A stretch of 64,000 bases of DNA from Isoperla grammatica (lineage: Eukaryota; Arthropoda; Insecta; Plecoptera; Perlodidae): positions 38,280,818 through 38,344,817 of the forward strand of contig OX246747.1 in the NCBI GenBank assembly GCA_945910005.1, in the 5' to 3' direction. The notes below the pieces were generated by a model. It worked only from the letters and a program-made list of their open reading frames with translations, ran no database searches and had not been told where the DNA came from. Position numbers and translations under genes: made by a program. Positions 41,641 through 55,240 of the stretch are shown here, piece after piece (position 1 is the stretch's first letter; each line of letters begins with the position of its first letter).

Positions 41641-44512
41641 CTGTTGGACTACGCATTTACACGTATAGTGTTGATTTGATAGAAGAATGTGTGTATATTT
41701 AATTGACTTGACCACTCCATCTTAATTGGCATTAGGCCCTCTATTGGTAGATACAAACAAAACTGCAAGAAACTTCACATTGTTCGAGATAACTACGTTT
41801 ATAGCTATTTGATACAACATTTCATAGACTACGGATTTACACGTATACTATTGATACTTCTTGATTCGGAAATAACTATAGTAAAACGTTCAGCATAAGC
41901 CGGACATAGATCACAATTGTCTGAACCCATCAAAAGCGGAAGAAGAATAATACAATGGGAAAACAAATTAAACATACGGGAAAGTGAGAACATAAATTAC
42001 TCTAGTGTACAATGAGTGTGAATACGAAACACCTTTTATTCTGCCTTGTGGGTCACGCTCACCCGTACACCTATCGACTATCGACTATTATTTATCGAAT
42101 ATAATATATTCAATACCGTTACGATATAAACATACAATAACAATATGGTTTTGTATCATTTTAAATTTACATATCGTTTACGTTTAGAGAGTGAGAAAGT
42201 GTAAATATATCACTTTGGACCTGAGTCGTGGCCAACGAAACAGACTTTCAATGAATATAATTTTCAAAATAGAAGAACTGGATGAAGTAATAAAGATATC
42301 ACATAATATTTTGTTAAACTTTTGTCTAGGACGTCTTCAAAAATTTAGTTTTTCAATAATTGCGGGAAAACATGTGATTTTCGAATTATTTACTAGGCTG
42401 CCTTCACATATTGTTCTACATTTAGAGCTTACCAGTCTATGAATCGATAACAAAATATCTAACTATCGATCACACCATAAAAGGCTTGAAATGAAACGGA
42501 CCCTTAGTTTGTAAAAGGGTAATAGGGAACACGCGTATGAAAATTTTAATCGATTTTTAAATACCTTGTCTCTCATTTTATAATTTTGTGTCTTTGAATT
42601 TTGAAAAACGGATCAGTCTATACCTCAAAATAATTGGTTTAGTAACGATAAATAAAAGGGCGCGAAAAACAAGCCGCCGCCATGTAGAGTGGATTTGACG
42701 TCATGGTTTTGTTCTTTGTACGCTCACCGCCTCAGCGATTGGTCTGTTCTACCAAGTCTACAGAACCATTGCGTCACAGCCACCTGTACGCGTTTCAGAT
42801 CCCCAGTTTAAACTTCAATAAATGCGACCACATTAAACCCATTTAAAAATTTCTTTTTTACTTAGGACTTGCATTAATATACTTTTTGTATTTGATACTA
42901 TTAAACTAAGTGTTTGGTTTAACAAAAAAAATCGTACGCGTGTTGCCTATTGTGTATACGGCAGTGTCTCATTCTTTTACTCACATTTTCCCGATTCATT
43001 CATGAGTTTTCTCATGACTACGTGTGATTTATTGCAATACTAATGATTTTTTTTGATTAAAATAGTGGGGGGGGGGGTCTGGGGGTCTTCAAATTTATAC
43101 TATGATTGCTATGAATGTTTTTTTTTCACGTTCTGTCGCACACTTTCACCACTAGAAGTCCAAATTTATCAAACTTTTCTAATCCCCGATCTCGTATTGG
43201 TAACCACGACTTCAACATTAATTACATTCAATTTCAAACTGCATGTTGTCTTCTACCAGACAGCTTTGGTCGGAGATAATCCGACCCTTAGTCGTGAGCG
43301 TCCCTAATCGACAATTACGGGGTTGTCAAGCCATCAACCTCGACACCCCCGACCCTATTGACACAGAGAAAGGGGCCGCGAAATAGTTTTCCCGCCGGGG
43401 GGTCGGCGTAACCACTCAGAAAACTCATCAACGCGGGGAAGACGATATCGTTTCGGCGGACACACCCGACGCTTCGTCAGGCGACCGAGATACGCGTCGA
43501 TAAGAGGTTCTCGTTTCACACGTCCACAATCGATCATGCTACATAAATCGACCGTATTTCAAATTTCAAATTGTTACACCTGGTGTTCACAATTGGTACT
43601 TAAGTAAATTAACTTGTTATTCCACAAGTCAATGGTGTTTACTACCCTACTTGATACAAACTATACAAAACTAGATAGTATGTAAATACTTAAGTGGATT
43701 TGTACACAATAATATTTCTGTGATTGATATGTTTGTCTCAGTTTTCTCGCTACCTAGATCACAGAACTGTCTATTGTTGCGTTTTAGTGCCTATAAATAT
43801 ATCTAGAATGTTGCACATTTGTTAACTACAACAAAAATGAAGGGACCTATACTATACTGTATATTTAGAAAAATACTATACACTTCTATATGAGGGCTTT
43901 ACAGATTTTAAGGGGAACATATGTTCAACAATTCATTCAAATCGTATTAAAAATGTACACTGATTAGCTGAAACTTTGTTGATGACAAAGATGCAACATT
44001 TCCGATACTTCCAGAGAACAGAAAACTGTTCCCGCTAAGGTTAAACGCATTGTCAAACTCCTATTTTTGTTTCATATTGTAATCAAGATCCCCCCCCCCC
44101 CCCCCCCCCTCCCTTCCCCAGGGAGATCAACTAATTCTCTATTGGGAAATAGTGACACTCTGTTATCATCTAACCCAATCCTGTCTATTATTTGTGTTCT
44201 CCCGTCCAACCACAGCCTGTGAAACTAATTATGTTCAGGCAGCAACACTTGTTATGAGCTCAACAAGTGATAGACAGAACAGATGCAATGATAACGCGTC
44301 AACACTCAACACTATAGGGTTACCGATGTGAACGGAGGTCTATTTGTCAACGTCATCACTTTCACACTGACTGACGAGGTGTCGATCTCGATATCTCTAA
44401 TTATTGGGCTGTCCAGTTGAATGACTGACTGGGTTACATATTAAAATGCCTGAGGATGAGGCAATACATATATACTGCGTTCATAATAAACGGTGCATAA
44501 ACATTCATACTT
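41641..44512. other. No host exon recognised; AT-rich with one GC-rich island
   Basis: I searched the minus strand for the missing catalytic-domain and prodomain exons and found none. At 43,311-43,545 there is a GC-rich stretch with a 60-codon minus-strand frame (CGRVKREPLIDAYLG..., CPPKRYRLPRVDEF) that I cannot assign. C20 tract at 44,090-44,109. Confidence 0.4.
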
Positions 44513-44711
44513 TTATAAGAACCTAGTAATTGGACTGTACACTGTTCCTTGTCACAACATAAAATAAAAGCGCAATATTTCGAACCCTGATCAGAGCTCT
44601 TCAACAGGCGAAACCACACTGAAGAGCTCTGATCGGGGTTCGAAATATTGCGTTTTAATTTTTTAGGTTGTGACAAGGAACAGTGTACAGACAATTACTA
44701 GGTTCTTATAA
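44513..44711. mobile_element. Near-perfect hairpin MITE, 199 bp
   Basis: Ends TTATAAGAACCTAGTAATTG are inverted; arms continue through TGTACACTGTTCCTTGTCAC and AGAGCTCT to a loop of about 20 bases near 44,612. No coding. Confidence 0.85.
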
Positions 44712-45091
44712 CGTTTTACCTGTTCTACTATGTTTGCGTTTTAATTATTTATACTTTTTATATTATCTTTAATCATAAATTCAAAAGCATCTATACTAAA
44801 ATCTAATTCAATTCATTGAAGGTCTATACAGTCGCATATCTAAACATTAATAAAAATAAACACTATATACTTTTGGATTCTGTAAACAGTGATGTCATTT
44901 TTCACTTGTTCTTCTTTTCTACTTGTTGATCTATAAGTAGTGTTGACTACCACGACTGATACCTCCATATATTTTTTCTTCACACTCTTTGTCGCCTTAG
45001 GCTAGCCAGGAGTTCCCACTGCCTTGTGGGTATAGGATCGGGGAACTGCCTACCGCAAACCCTATAAGGCTATCTTTACTACATTTAGGTA

Positions 45092-46095
45092 CGGATTTTA
45101 TTTATTTATTTATTACCGTATGTCCTTACACTCTATATGTGTAAGGACGGCTCGTGTCCCCCAATAGGCGGGGACTCTCTTCAGCCCGTATTACAGAGAA
45201 CATAAGTACATAACAACATAACAACAATAGAAACATAATATGAACACTCAATGTTATTTGACAAATAAGATGAAAAAAGGGCTAAGAATATAATAATATA
45301 ATAATGATGTTCAAATTATACAGAACAGTTTATGGTAGTTGTGACGCAGGTATTTGCTTACAGAGTTCATGAGGGGGAAAGGGGTATTTAAATTTTGGTT
45401 TTCGAGCAAATGAGATCGGAGTTGAGAGCAAATGGTGAAGTTTGTGGGTTGTAGAATTTAATATATGTGTAGCGAATCGGGTTTGAAGGTCTTGAAGGCG
45501 TTCGTGAATTGGAGCGAAGTTCATGATGGAGTACGTTGAGATGTTAGAGGTCCAGGGCGGTAGTTTCCATAGTCGGCGGATGATTCTTCGCTCAAGTGAA
45601 GAGTAGCGGTCCAGCAGGTGAGACGGGGCTGGAGAAAGGGGGGCTGCCGCGAAGTCAAAAAGGGGGCGGATGAAGGTTTTGTCAGTAAAAGTGAGGGTTT
45701 GGGGCTGCAGCCTCGAAGTCGACCGCGAAGTAGAACTAGCAGGTTGAAACGTTTACGGATAGAGGAGATGATACGTGCAAAATGAGGTGACCAATGAAGT
45801 GTTTTACTGAAGGTGACTCCTAAATATCTTATTATGGGGACAGGTGAGACCTCTTCTCCCCATATGGACAGAGAGAGATGGCGGGGCTTTTGTGATTGCT
45901 TCTGTGTCTTGTTACGGTGGGTAAAGAGAATGAGTTGTGTTTTGGTGGGATTGGGTAAGACTCGCCATTGAGCCATCCACGATTCAAAGTTGGTTGTGAT
46001 TTTCTGCAAACCACTGAAGGCAGTTCGGGCTGTTTTGGCGATGAACCAATAAGCCGAGTCATCGGCGAATTGAGCCGGAGAGCCATTAGTGGAAA
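45092..46095 (-). pseudogene. Jockey/CR1-type LINE reverse transcriptase fragment
   Basis: Minus strand begins GSPAQFADDSAYWFIAKTA, containing the RT catalytic FADD, then SWMAQWRVLPNPTKTQLILF and RYLGVTFSKTLHW, all standard RT palm and thumb motifs. At least one frameshift at about 45,655-45,690 precedes the C-terminal part (HERLQDLQTRFATHIL). The 3' UTR ends in (TAAA)n at 45,095-45,110. The 5' part is missing. Confidence 0.85.
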
Positions 46096-46509
46096 ACGGT
46101 TAACTAGCCATTATGGATCTATATGCCCTAACCACCGGGGAAAAAGCAGATGAAAGACAATAACCCAATCGTTACAAATATGTATTGAATTTGAATGTGT
46201 TCCATCAACACTTGGTGACGAAACACTAATTAAAGAGATAAGTCATAATACGAGGGAAATCATGTGTAGTAATTTCACGTATAAATATTCAGTTACGATG
46301 TGTGTTATTGTACGTCATGTGTAGTTATGACCTATGGTCTAGAGCATTGAATGGCAATAACACTAGTCTGTGACAACAAGTATTAGTCATGCAAATATTA
46401 CGTTTACTGTATACTTGGAATTTCTAAAATAATTCATTACATCACTTTTTTCCAGTATGTATCTAATAATACGTAGAAGCAGTGCTTGCGACCACTATAT
46501 AACTAACAA

Positions 46510-46964
46510 GGGCCTGTTTACAAAAAAGTCTTAACTCAGGACAGGTCCTAAGTCTTGCTGTACCGAATGTGATCCAAATAAATCCATGGTAGGCCTACTA
46601 CACAGCCCAATTGATGGCTAGTGTCGTGAAAATCTCAGTGAGCTTATTGCAAGGCAGTGTTTTAAAGATTAGTGTTTTGTTGCCTATACTTCCACATTTA
46701 AATGTTCATGTCAAGGTAAGTAAACGATTTCTATTTATGTTCACACTTTGAAGTCATAGGTGAATTGCCACCATCTTTGAAAAAAGATAAGACCAACTCA
46801 GACAGTGCCTAAATTTTGGTCTCAAGTGTTTGTTATTTACTAGGATTTCTTAGTAACGTCGAGTCGAGGGTATGTGCAGGTCCGTATCAGCCAAAGGCGT
46901 GCCATAATCTAGTGTCCTAAAGTTAGGCCAGGCCTAAGTTAAGACTTTTTGTGAATCCAGGCCC
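46510..46964. mobile_element. Harbinger-like MITE, 455 bp
   Basis: Ends GGGCCTGTTTACAAAAAAGT and (inverted right) GGGCCTGGATTCACAAAAAG, then CTTAACT.AGG on both sides. This end type is common in PIF/Harbinger MITEs. The target duplication is unclear (AA). Confidence 0.7.
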
Positions 46965-47124
46965 AAGTTTTACTACACCCGTTTTTACACGGTTGGTAGC
47001 TTTACACCATACATGCACAAATAATCAGCCAATTAATATACGAACGATATTGGAAATCTATCAAGTTTGAATTTAACAATTTGTGTATATAACGTATTTC
47101 ACCACCAATTTAAGAATAACTAGG

Positions 47125-47365
47125 TATTTTAGGGTGTTTGGATAGTTGGGAAGCAATGTCCGAGGGCTAATAGTAGGACTCAATCCCAGCATTCGCCTTT
47201 ACGACTGAGAAAAACCACGGAAAAAACCTTCAGTCAGGACTGCCGGTGGCCGGGATCGAACCGGCGACCTCCCGAATTAGAGTCTCGCGTCTTACCGCTG
47301 AGCCATCTCTATCGGTTTTGGCCTGAAGCTGTTGCATCACTCAACTATCCAAATACCCTAATAGA
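47125..47365 (-). mobile_element. tRNA-derived SINE, minus strand
   Basis: The head has GGCTCAGCGGTAAGACG (A box) and CCGGTTCGATCCCGG (B box), followed by GTGGTTTTTCTCAGTCG, AAAGGCGAATGCTGG and the 3' end CCCAACTATCCAAACACCC. An inverted copy of that 3' end (TATTTGGATAGTTGA) precedes the head, so the SINE has inverted ends. Same family as 32,660. Confidence 0.85.
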
Positions 47366-47402
47366 CATGGGATATCCCAAGTATTAAAACACCACGAAAA
47401 TG

Positions 47403-47820
<418 letters not shown>

Positions 47821-47825
<5 letters not shown>

Positions 47826-49380
47826 TTGACTTTATTTGTAAAACAGTGTACATTTTACAAAACGGCGAGGTTCGAGCATGTTGCTTGCTCTTCCACCTAA
47901 CCTTGCACGGTATGGTACGGCTTCCGTGATTAGTAACATTACTGAGAATGTTTATTACAAAATTAAAAAAATGATATTTAGTCTAATAATCATTATAATA
48001 ATTATTCTAGATTAACCCTAAAACCTCATACTGTGTGTAGCACATACAGAATACAATTAACAGGTGCTTTACAACTGAATATACTTAAAATCATCATGAT
48101 TGACGTGCATCACTACAAAACTTACGTACTTAAAACCACGCTGACGCAATAGAAAAAAAGAAAAGATACAAAATGTAAACGGTAAACAAAACATGCCACA
48201 CAATTGACACCCGCTGATTAACAAACGTAATACAATTAACGCGATTAACAGTTTCTTTATAATTAAATATAATAAAGTATGTTGTTGAATGTTGCTGGTT
48301 GATGGTTGATAATGGCATGGTGGATGGTTGTTGGATGGTTGATGGCGCCCCTCGGATTGTCCAATTTCACCGAAAGTCAATATAAAGATGCTCAGGACGG
48401 TATTTTAAAAGATTTCCCACGAAGACACCCAAAAATGACTTTTTGTGCCATTGTCGCTTTCATGAATTTCTATACAGTTGATTTCTGCCTATTTTTCAGA
48501 GATGTATACACGTTTAACTTTCTAGCATCTGCATAATATAGGCCTATCGAAGAATTCTTGTGCACCGTTATCACTGAGCAAATGTATCTTCCCTCGTTTG
48601 TTTTCACTACATATCATGTTATTGAGTAGGTATTCTACTAAAAAGTGTAATTATTCTCATCGTAATCAAACTCTATTCCTATGTAAATAAATACACTTTT
48701 CAGTTAGGACGGTGGGGGGAGGGGGGAGTGGGCGTTAATTTTCTTCATTGTATGTATAAATACTACTTCCAACAACTGAGTCGACAGAGGTTATGTTTGT
48801 TCAATTTATTAGCGAGCAACGGAAATGTTATTGAAATAATTATTAGTTACGTAATAGCAACTCATCTCGTTGCAAACTATTTTTTATGTTTGCTTTGCGG
48901 TTGTATCTGCAGTAAAAAACATCACTGTAGAAACTATAATTCCTACAATATGTGAAAAATTATCACTAATGAACAGTGCAAAAAGTCAACTATCAGGAAG
49001 TACTTCTAGTTATACACTTGATTGAAATTCCTGGTTGGAGAAGATATTAATGAGTATATTACCCCCCCCTTGCCCTTCCATCTCCCGCCAAGATTAAAAA
49101 AAAACGTTGTGTTCCTGGTGTTAAACATACTCCGAGTTATTTGCTTTTTGTGCGCGCATTCGATAAACGCAATCAGCTGTTAATTGATGAATAACCTTAG
49201 AGAGAAATTTTCAGTGTGTGATTGAGTAAATACTTTCAGGCTACCATCATATTCTATGATTAAAACAATAATTACCCAGCCTTGTGATTTTACGAAGAAA
49301 GTTTGTTTTCGTTTACGCGGCAAGGCTGCACGGCTTGCTTTGGTGCCGACGCAACTTGTCCTATCCTAGAGGTACCGGCC
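47821..49380. other. No gene recognised
   Basis: AT-rich intergenic or intronic DNA. Short frames have no domain. The stretch at about 49,290-49,380 borders a hAT-like element. Confidence 0.4.
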
Positions 49381-49738
49381 CAGGGTGCGAATTGCAGAAA
49401 TGCAAAGGGGGGATGCCCAAGTATAGTATCTACGTGGGCAGTAACCTCGGGGTCTGGGGTAAAGCCCCAGCCGCCGGAGGTAAAACATTTTTTGGAGTAT
49501 TATTGCCCTCGAGATGGCCTTAGAAGCGATCTGAGAGTCCATCCCTGGCTAGGGATATATGTGAAAATTAACGCACTATTTATTAACGTCCCTTATATGA
49601 TATGAGATGAGATGAAATGCATCTATAGAAGTGGGGATTTAGCCATCCCCGGCGGGGATACCTTTCAGTACAACAGAGCCAGGGATGAAATTAACAGAGG
49701 GGGAAATCCCCCCATCCACCCCGTCAATTCGCACCCTG
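49381..49738. mobile_element. hAT-like non-autonomous element, 358 bp
   Basis: Ends CAGGGTGCGAATTG are perfect inverted repeats. Inside is GGGGTCTGGGGTAAAGCCCC, AGCCGCCGGAGG, the motif shared with 24,092, 26,018 and 51,537. No clear 8-bp duplication. Confidence 0.7.
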
Positions 49739-51013
49739 GGTAGACCTACAGTTACAAGGTCAACTACCCTGTGTAGGATGAGACATGGCCACATTTATTG
49801 TGAACACTTTGAACACAATAGAGATGACCCACGCACGGCAAGGAGATGTAATTATCTATAGGCACCGTGTTCGGCCACTGAGGGCGCTAGTGAAAACGAA
49901 TGAAGCGCTCAAGTGGCAATGTCACACAACTTTCCTATAAAGCAGCGTTGTTCTTCTTACGTCGATAATGGCAAAATTGTGAACATTATTTAATTCAATA
50001 CGGTTTTTAAAAATGTTGGACAGATTATGAATCCCATCAGTCCATCTTAAAAGGCAAAGCGCCATTTAAATCAGGACACGTTTTAGACTTGCAAACAACA
50101 AACAAAACCAAACAATAAAAAATAAGAACCAACACCAAACAAAACAACAAAACAAAATAAATACACATCAACAAGAAGAAAAAAAAAACACAAAACAAAA
50201 CAAAAAACAAGATATTTCACAATAATATCCAGTACTATTTTTAACTGCGGAATCCAATCTTCACCAATAAGTTGCTAAATTTGGCCACATATAGCGCTGT
50301 ATGTACTAACACACGGTGCCTATTGTCCAGTATGAGAAAGTGTAACCTTCATGAAATGTAAGCAGATACGGTGTTTAAAGAAAGGCCCAATTAATATCAG
50401 TATTCATGTCCCTGCTGCTTGAGTCTTGATGGGTGAGAACAAAGTAAACGTGGTTGTTCTCTTTGTTTTGTAAACAAATGTGTATCTTGTACGGGAAACC
50501 AAAAGTATGTTTTGGATTTTCCTTTATTTATAAGTACTTGCAAACGATTATGGTTCTCTTTATTTACACGTTCACCAAACAATAAGAATACGTCAAGCTT
50601 GGCTAAGTACTTTCAAACTCTGTTCGACCGTGGGAACAAGTACATTTTAATCCTTCTTCAGGTCATCTCTACACAAGAGAATATCAAACATGTGTCACAC
50701 GCAGAAACTATTATCGACCCGGAATAAATCTAAAAATACACAATTACACATATACACAATTTTAAAACGGTACCAATGTCACTTAACTTACTTTAAAACC
50801 CGTGAATTTTCGGAGTATAGTTTCTACTTCTTTCTCAGACTTCGGTAGTGTGTGTGCATTTTAATAATTATTGCTATATATATATATATATATGCAATAT
50901 AAAATAAATATAGTTCCTTTAGTTTATTTCAGTGTTGAATGATCGACAGTTAAAATTGTAGAACGTTATCTAATCACTGGCATATTCAAGTAAAGGCCAT
51001 GCAGCACCGTGCA
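49739..51013. other. No gene recognised
   Basis: A-rich tract at 50,090-50,215 and (TA)n near 50,877; otherwise nothing identifiable. Confidence 0.4.
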
Positions 51014-51417
51014 CAGTGGCGTACAAAGGAATACATTTCGTGGGGGAATGGGGGGGGGCTGCCAAGAGTGGGACATAACTGTAAAAATGTGCTTCATAAA
51101 CAACACAATGCATAGGGGGGGGGGGAGGGGGCCAAAATCTAAAATAGTACCGCAGGCAATTCAAAATAAAAACCGTGGTTTTGATGTGTTTTAGAAAAAG
51201 TTAAGGTGCTTTGCTGAACATAATACAATTACATACACGTATATATAATATATACATAGAGTTTTACATACGGGAGTGTTCCTGACTAAACAATTAGAGA
51301 TATTTACACGTAAAGGTATTTAATGTTTTCAGTAAATTAAGATCACTTGCAGAGTATAATTAAAGCTGGGATTTCGGGGGTTCCAGCCCACCAGCACTCC
51401 CCCTGGATACGCCACTG
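51014..51417. mobile_element. hAT-like non-autonomous element, 404 bp
   Basis: Left end CAGTGGCGTACAAAGG, right end inverted CAGTGGCGTATCCAGG. Flanks ACCGTGCA and ATCGTGCA match at 7 of 8 bases, an 8-bp duplication. It contains G-runs at 51,040-51,058 and 51,115-51,130. Confidence 0.85.
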
Positions 51418-51536
51418 ATCGTGCACTATAGCAGCTATACTGGCACATACACCTGGGAGTGGGACCTCTTTCAAGAACAGTTTTAGGCGGTGGTAGCCAG
51501 TTGTAAAGTTGCGCCTCCTATTCTGTAACCCGGGCC

Positions 51537-52046
51537 AGGCGCGTAGGAACTCTAAAACCAGTGAGGGGGAAGAATTGTGAGCGCGAAGCGCGAACAACTT
51601 GCGGGGTCTGGGGCGGAACCCCAGCCGCCGGAGGCTTGTTCGCCGAAGGCGAAACATTTTCTTGCTATTTTCGTTATTTCTCGATTTTTAGGCTTAAATA
51701 AATACGTTTTGAGGGCCTTAACCCGCCTCTTCCCTAATTACGCCACTGACCTTCAAGCACCCATTTGCTTTTATTTTGTAATGATACAAAAAGCAAACAA
51801 AGGCAGAGGAAATGTATCTTGTGACGAAGATCTTGGCTTTCTCCGGGGCATGGGGCCCTCTGTGTTTCTGCAATTATTATTCACTGGTGAAATATGAAAT
51901 TTAGTTGGTGAATGTTTACCCGGGTATCCGTGTGGTATTGTATGTCGGGATGTGCCTAAAACGCTAAATTGGGCCGGTCACAGGAAAACGTGGGGGGGGG
52001 GGAATCTCCCCCCATTCCCCTCCCCACCCCTTCCTACGCGCCTGAC
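51537..52046. mobile_element. hAT-like non-autonomous element with shared hairpin motif
   Basis: Ends CAGGCGCGTAGGAA are inverted at both sides. Flanks ACCCGGGC and ACCAGTGC match at 6 of 8. The left part has GCGAAGCGCGAAC and GGGGTCTGGGGCGGAACCCC, AGCCGCCGGAGGC, CGCCGAAGGCGAA. A second possible end (TTACGCCACTG) lies inside near 51,745. Confidence 0.7.
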
Positions 52047-52526
52047 CAGTGCACAACTAACGTACTGGAATGAGTTGTTGACGACTTTAGGCTACTGTTG
52101 AATTTACCGACCACGGACAGATTATGTTTCCAAGACCCTAATTAAGCTGAGAGATAATTGTCTACTATTGTTCAGGGCCTTACAAATGGCTGCATTGTGC
52201 TCCGTATAAAATATGGTAATAGACCTCTTCAAAATTAAGAAGAAACAGATTTGCGTTTAATTATTTTAGATGCAGTAAAAAATAAGTGCCTCCATTTTGT
52301 GACTTGTGTCTTTCGTTGGTCTCGACATTCGGAGTATTTTCCAATAACGTAACTGTGTAATAGATACTAAACTCTATGATGATAATGTATAACTATAATG
52401 GATAATAAACTCAATTATAAATAATAGATTTCACAACATTCCTTTTTATTCTCCTTTGAATATTACGCCCGTATTACCATAATAAATGTAAGATCCCACT
52501 GAAGGATTTCTGCTTGTTTGTTTGTT
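52047..52526. other. No gene recognised
   Basis: AT-rich DNA; nothing identifiable. Confidence 0.4.
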
Positions 52527-52740
<214 letters not shown>

Positions 52741-52754
52741 CCGCTCATGCGCTT

Positions 52755-53628
52755 ATCAGTTGTATAAACTAAAACCTGTCTTGTCTAATGACTTGATAAG
52801 GCTAGTCTATATTGCGCTAGCAGAATCTATTGTCATACGCGTTGCTCTCATGGGGGAAAGCCTCAGAATCAATTATAAATGTTATAATTAATCAACAGAA
52901 CTCTCTGATAAAAATTGTTTGTCCTAAACAGATACTAAAAAACTCTAAAAACATACATAACGTGTACGAAAATTGCTCTTTATTGCCTTTGAAATCAATG
53001 TTTAATTATCGGATGGCATTAGCGTACTATTTTGACAACGAATATAAAATGCCGTACATGCATAACAAAAGTACGCGTCTGGTAGGTAAAGGAAAATATG
53101 TAGTTCCTATTACCGAGAACAAATGGAGAGCGTTGTTTACGTTACCTAATTCCAAAAATTTTTAATTCATTGCCGTCTGACGTCGTATCCTTGGATAAAT
53201 TATCGATAATTAAGACAAGTTTAAAATCGCATTACCTTATTAACCTTCCAGACAAAATGTACTAAAAACTTCCTCGCATTAATTGCGCGTACAGTGCTGA
53301 ACGGTATGTTTAATTATCTGTTACCCTTGTATGTAAAATTGACTTTGAATTTTTAAATGTGGATTTAATATTATTCTATTTCAACTCCTTTTATCATATT
53401 ATTATTATGTATCATATGCATCATATTATTGTATTTATAGGACAAAGTCATGTTATCGTTCTGTTTCTTTACTTTTGTATTTCTGCTTTCTGCTACGAGT
53501 GTGCTAATTTACGTCTTTTATTTGTATGTGACCCACTGATAAGCCACTAGGCTTAGTGGGATATTAAGTTTGCACAAATTGTAATGTACATTGCTTAAGT
53601 TTGTAATAAAAAAAAAAAAAAAAAAAAA
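52755..53628 (+). pseudogene. LINE reverse transcriptase C-terminal fragment with poly(A)
   Basis: Plus strand reads YALLSWGKASESIINVII, LIKIVCPKQIL and ENKWRALFTLPNSKNF; a frameshift then gives FNSLPSDVVSLDKLS and FK-type SLKSHYLI to a stop. This is the usual end of jockey/I-like RT proteins. The 3' UTR ends in an A-run at 53,607-53,629. Confidence 0.75.
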
Positions 53629-53636
53629 ATTATTAC

Positions 53637-53668
<32 letters not shown>

Positions 53669-53955
53669 TATTATTATTATTCTTTTTATTCGTGCACGCA
53701 TTCAAAATTGTATATTGCTTTCAAAGTGTCTATTAATGTCAATGTGAGTCTATGGATGATACCAGTAAAGCATAATGTATACGTTATGCTTTTCTTGTAT
53801 ACATTAATGTATACATTTATATTGTTTTAAATTCATTAACTAATGTATACATTATCTTTTCTTGTAACATTTCTAGACAATTTAAAGATGATTTGACCAC
53901 AAATCGTTGATCTAGCGAGAAATCCTTGAAGGTGTCAGGTCGTCCCGTGCCATCG

Positions 53956-55240
53956 CTATGCACTATACACTATGCGCTACGCACAACGTACTATGCACTA
54001 TGCACTGTGCACTGTGCACTATGTACTATGCACTATGCACTATGCACTATGCACTATGCACTATGCACTATGCACTATGCCCTATGCACTATGCACTACG
54101 CACAACGTACTATGCACTATGCACTGTTCACTATGTACTATGCACTATGCACTATGCACTACGCACAACGTACTTTGCACTATGCACTATGCACTGTGCA
54201 CTATGTACTATGCACTATGCACTATGCACTATGCACTATGCACTATGCACTACGCACAACGTACTATGCACTATGCACTGTGCACTATGTACTATGCACT
54301 ATGCACTATGCACTATGCACTATGCACTATGCACTATGCACTATGCACTATGCACTATGCACTATGCACTATACACTATGCACTACGCACAACGTACTAT
54401 GCACTATGCACTATGCACTATACACTATACACTATGCACTACGCACAACGTACTATGCACTATGCACTGTGCACTATGTACTATGTACTATGCACTATGC
54501 ACTATGCACTATGCACTATACACTATGCACTACGCACAACGTACTGTGCACTATGCACTGTGCACTATGTACTATGCACTATGCACTATGCACTATGCAC
54601 TATCCACTATACACTATGCACTACGCACAACGTACTATGCACTATGCACTGTGCACTTTGTACTATGCACTATGCACTATGCACTATGCACTACGCACAA
54701 CGTACTATGCACTATGCACTACGCACAACGTACTATGCATTATGCACTGTGCACTATGTACTATGCGCTATGCACTATGCACTATGCTATGACTATGCAC
54801 TATGCACAATGCACAACGTACTTTGCACTATGCACTGTGCTTATGTACTATGCACTATGCACTATGCACTATGCACTATGCACAATGCACTTTGACTATG
54901 CACTATGTACTATGCTCTTTGCACTATGCACTATGTACTATGCACTATGCACTATGCACTATGCACTATGCACTACGCACTACGCACTATGCACTATGCA
55001 CTATGCACTATGCACTATGCACTATGCACTATGCACTATGCACTATGCACTATGCACTATGCACTATGCACTATGCACTATGCACTATGCACTATGCACT
55101 ATGCACTATGCACTATGCTCAATGCACTTTGACTATGGACTATGTACTATGCTCTTTGCACTATGCACTATGTTCTATGCACTATGCACTACGAACTATG
55201 CACTATGCACTATGCACTATGCACTACGCACTACGCACTG
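53956..55240. repeat. Heptamer satellite (TATGCAC)n, about 184 units
   Basis: 1,285 bp of 7-bp units TATGCAC, interrupted at intervals by TACGCACAACGTAC and TGTGCACTATGTAC variants. Because 7 and 3 are coprime, all three frames cycle through MHYALCT-type residues and stay open; the large frames are artefacts. Confidence 0.97.
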
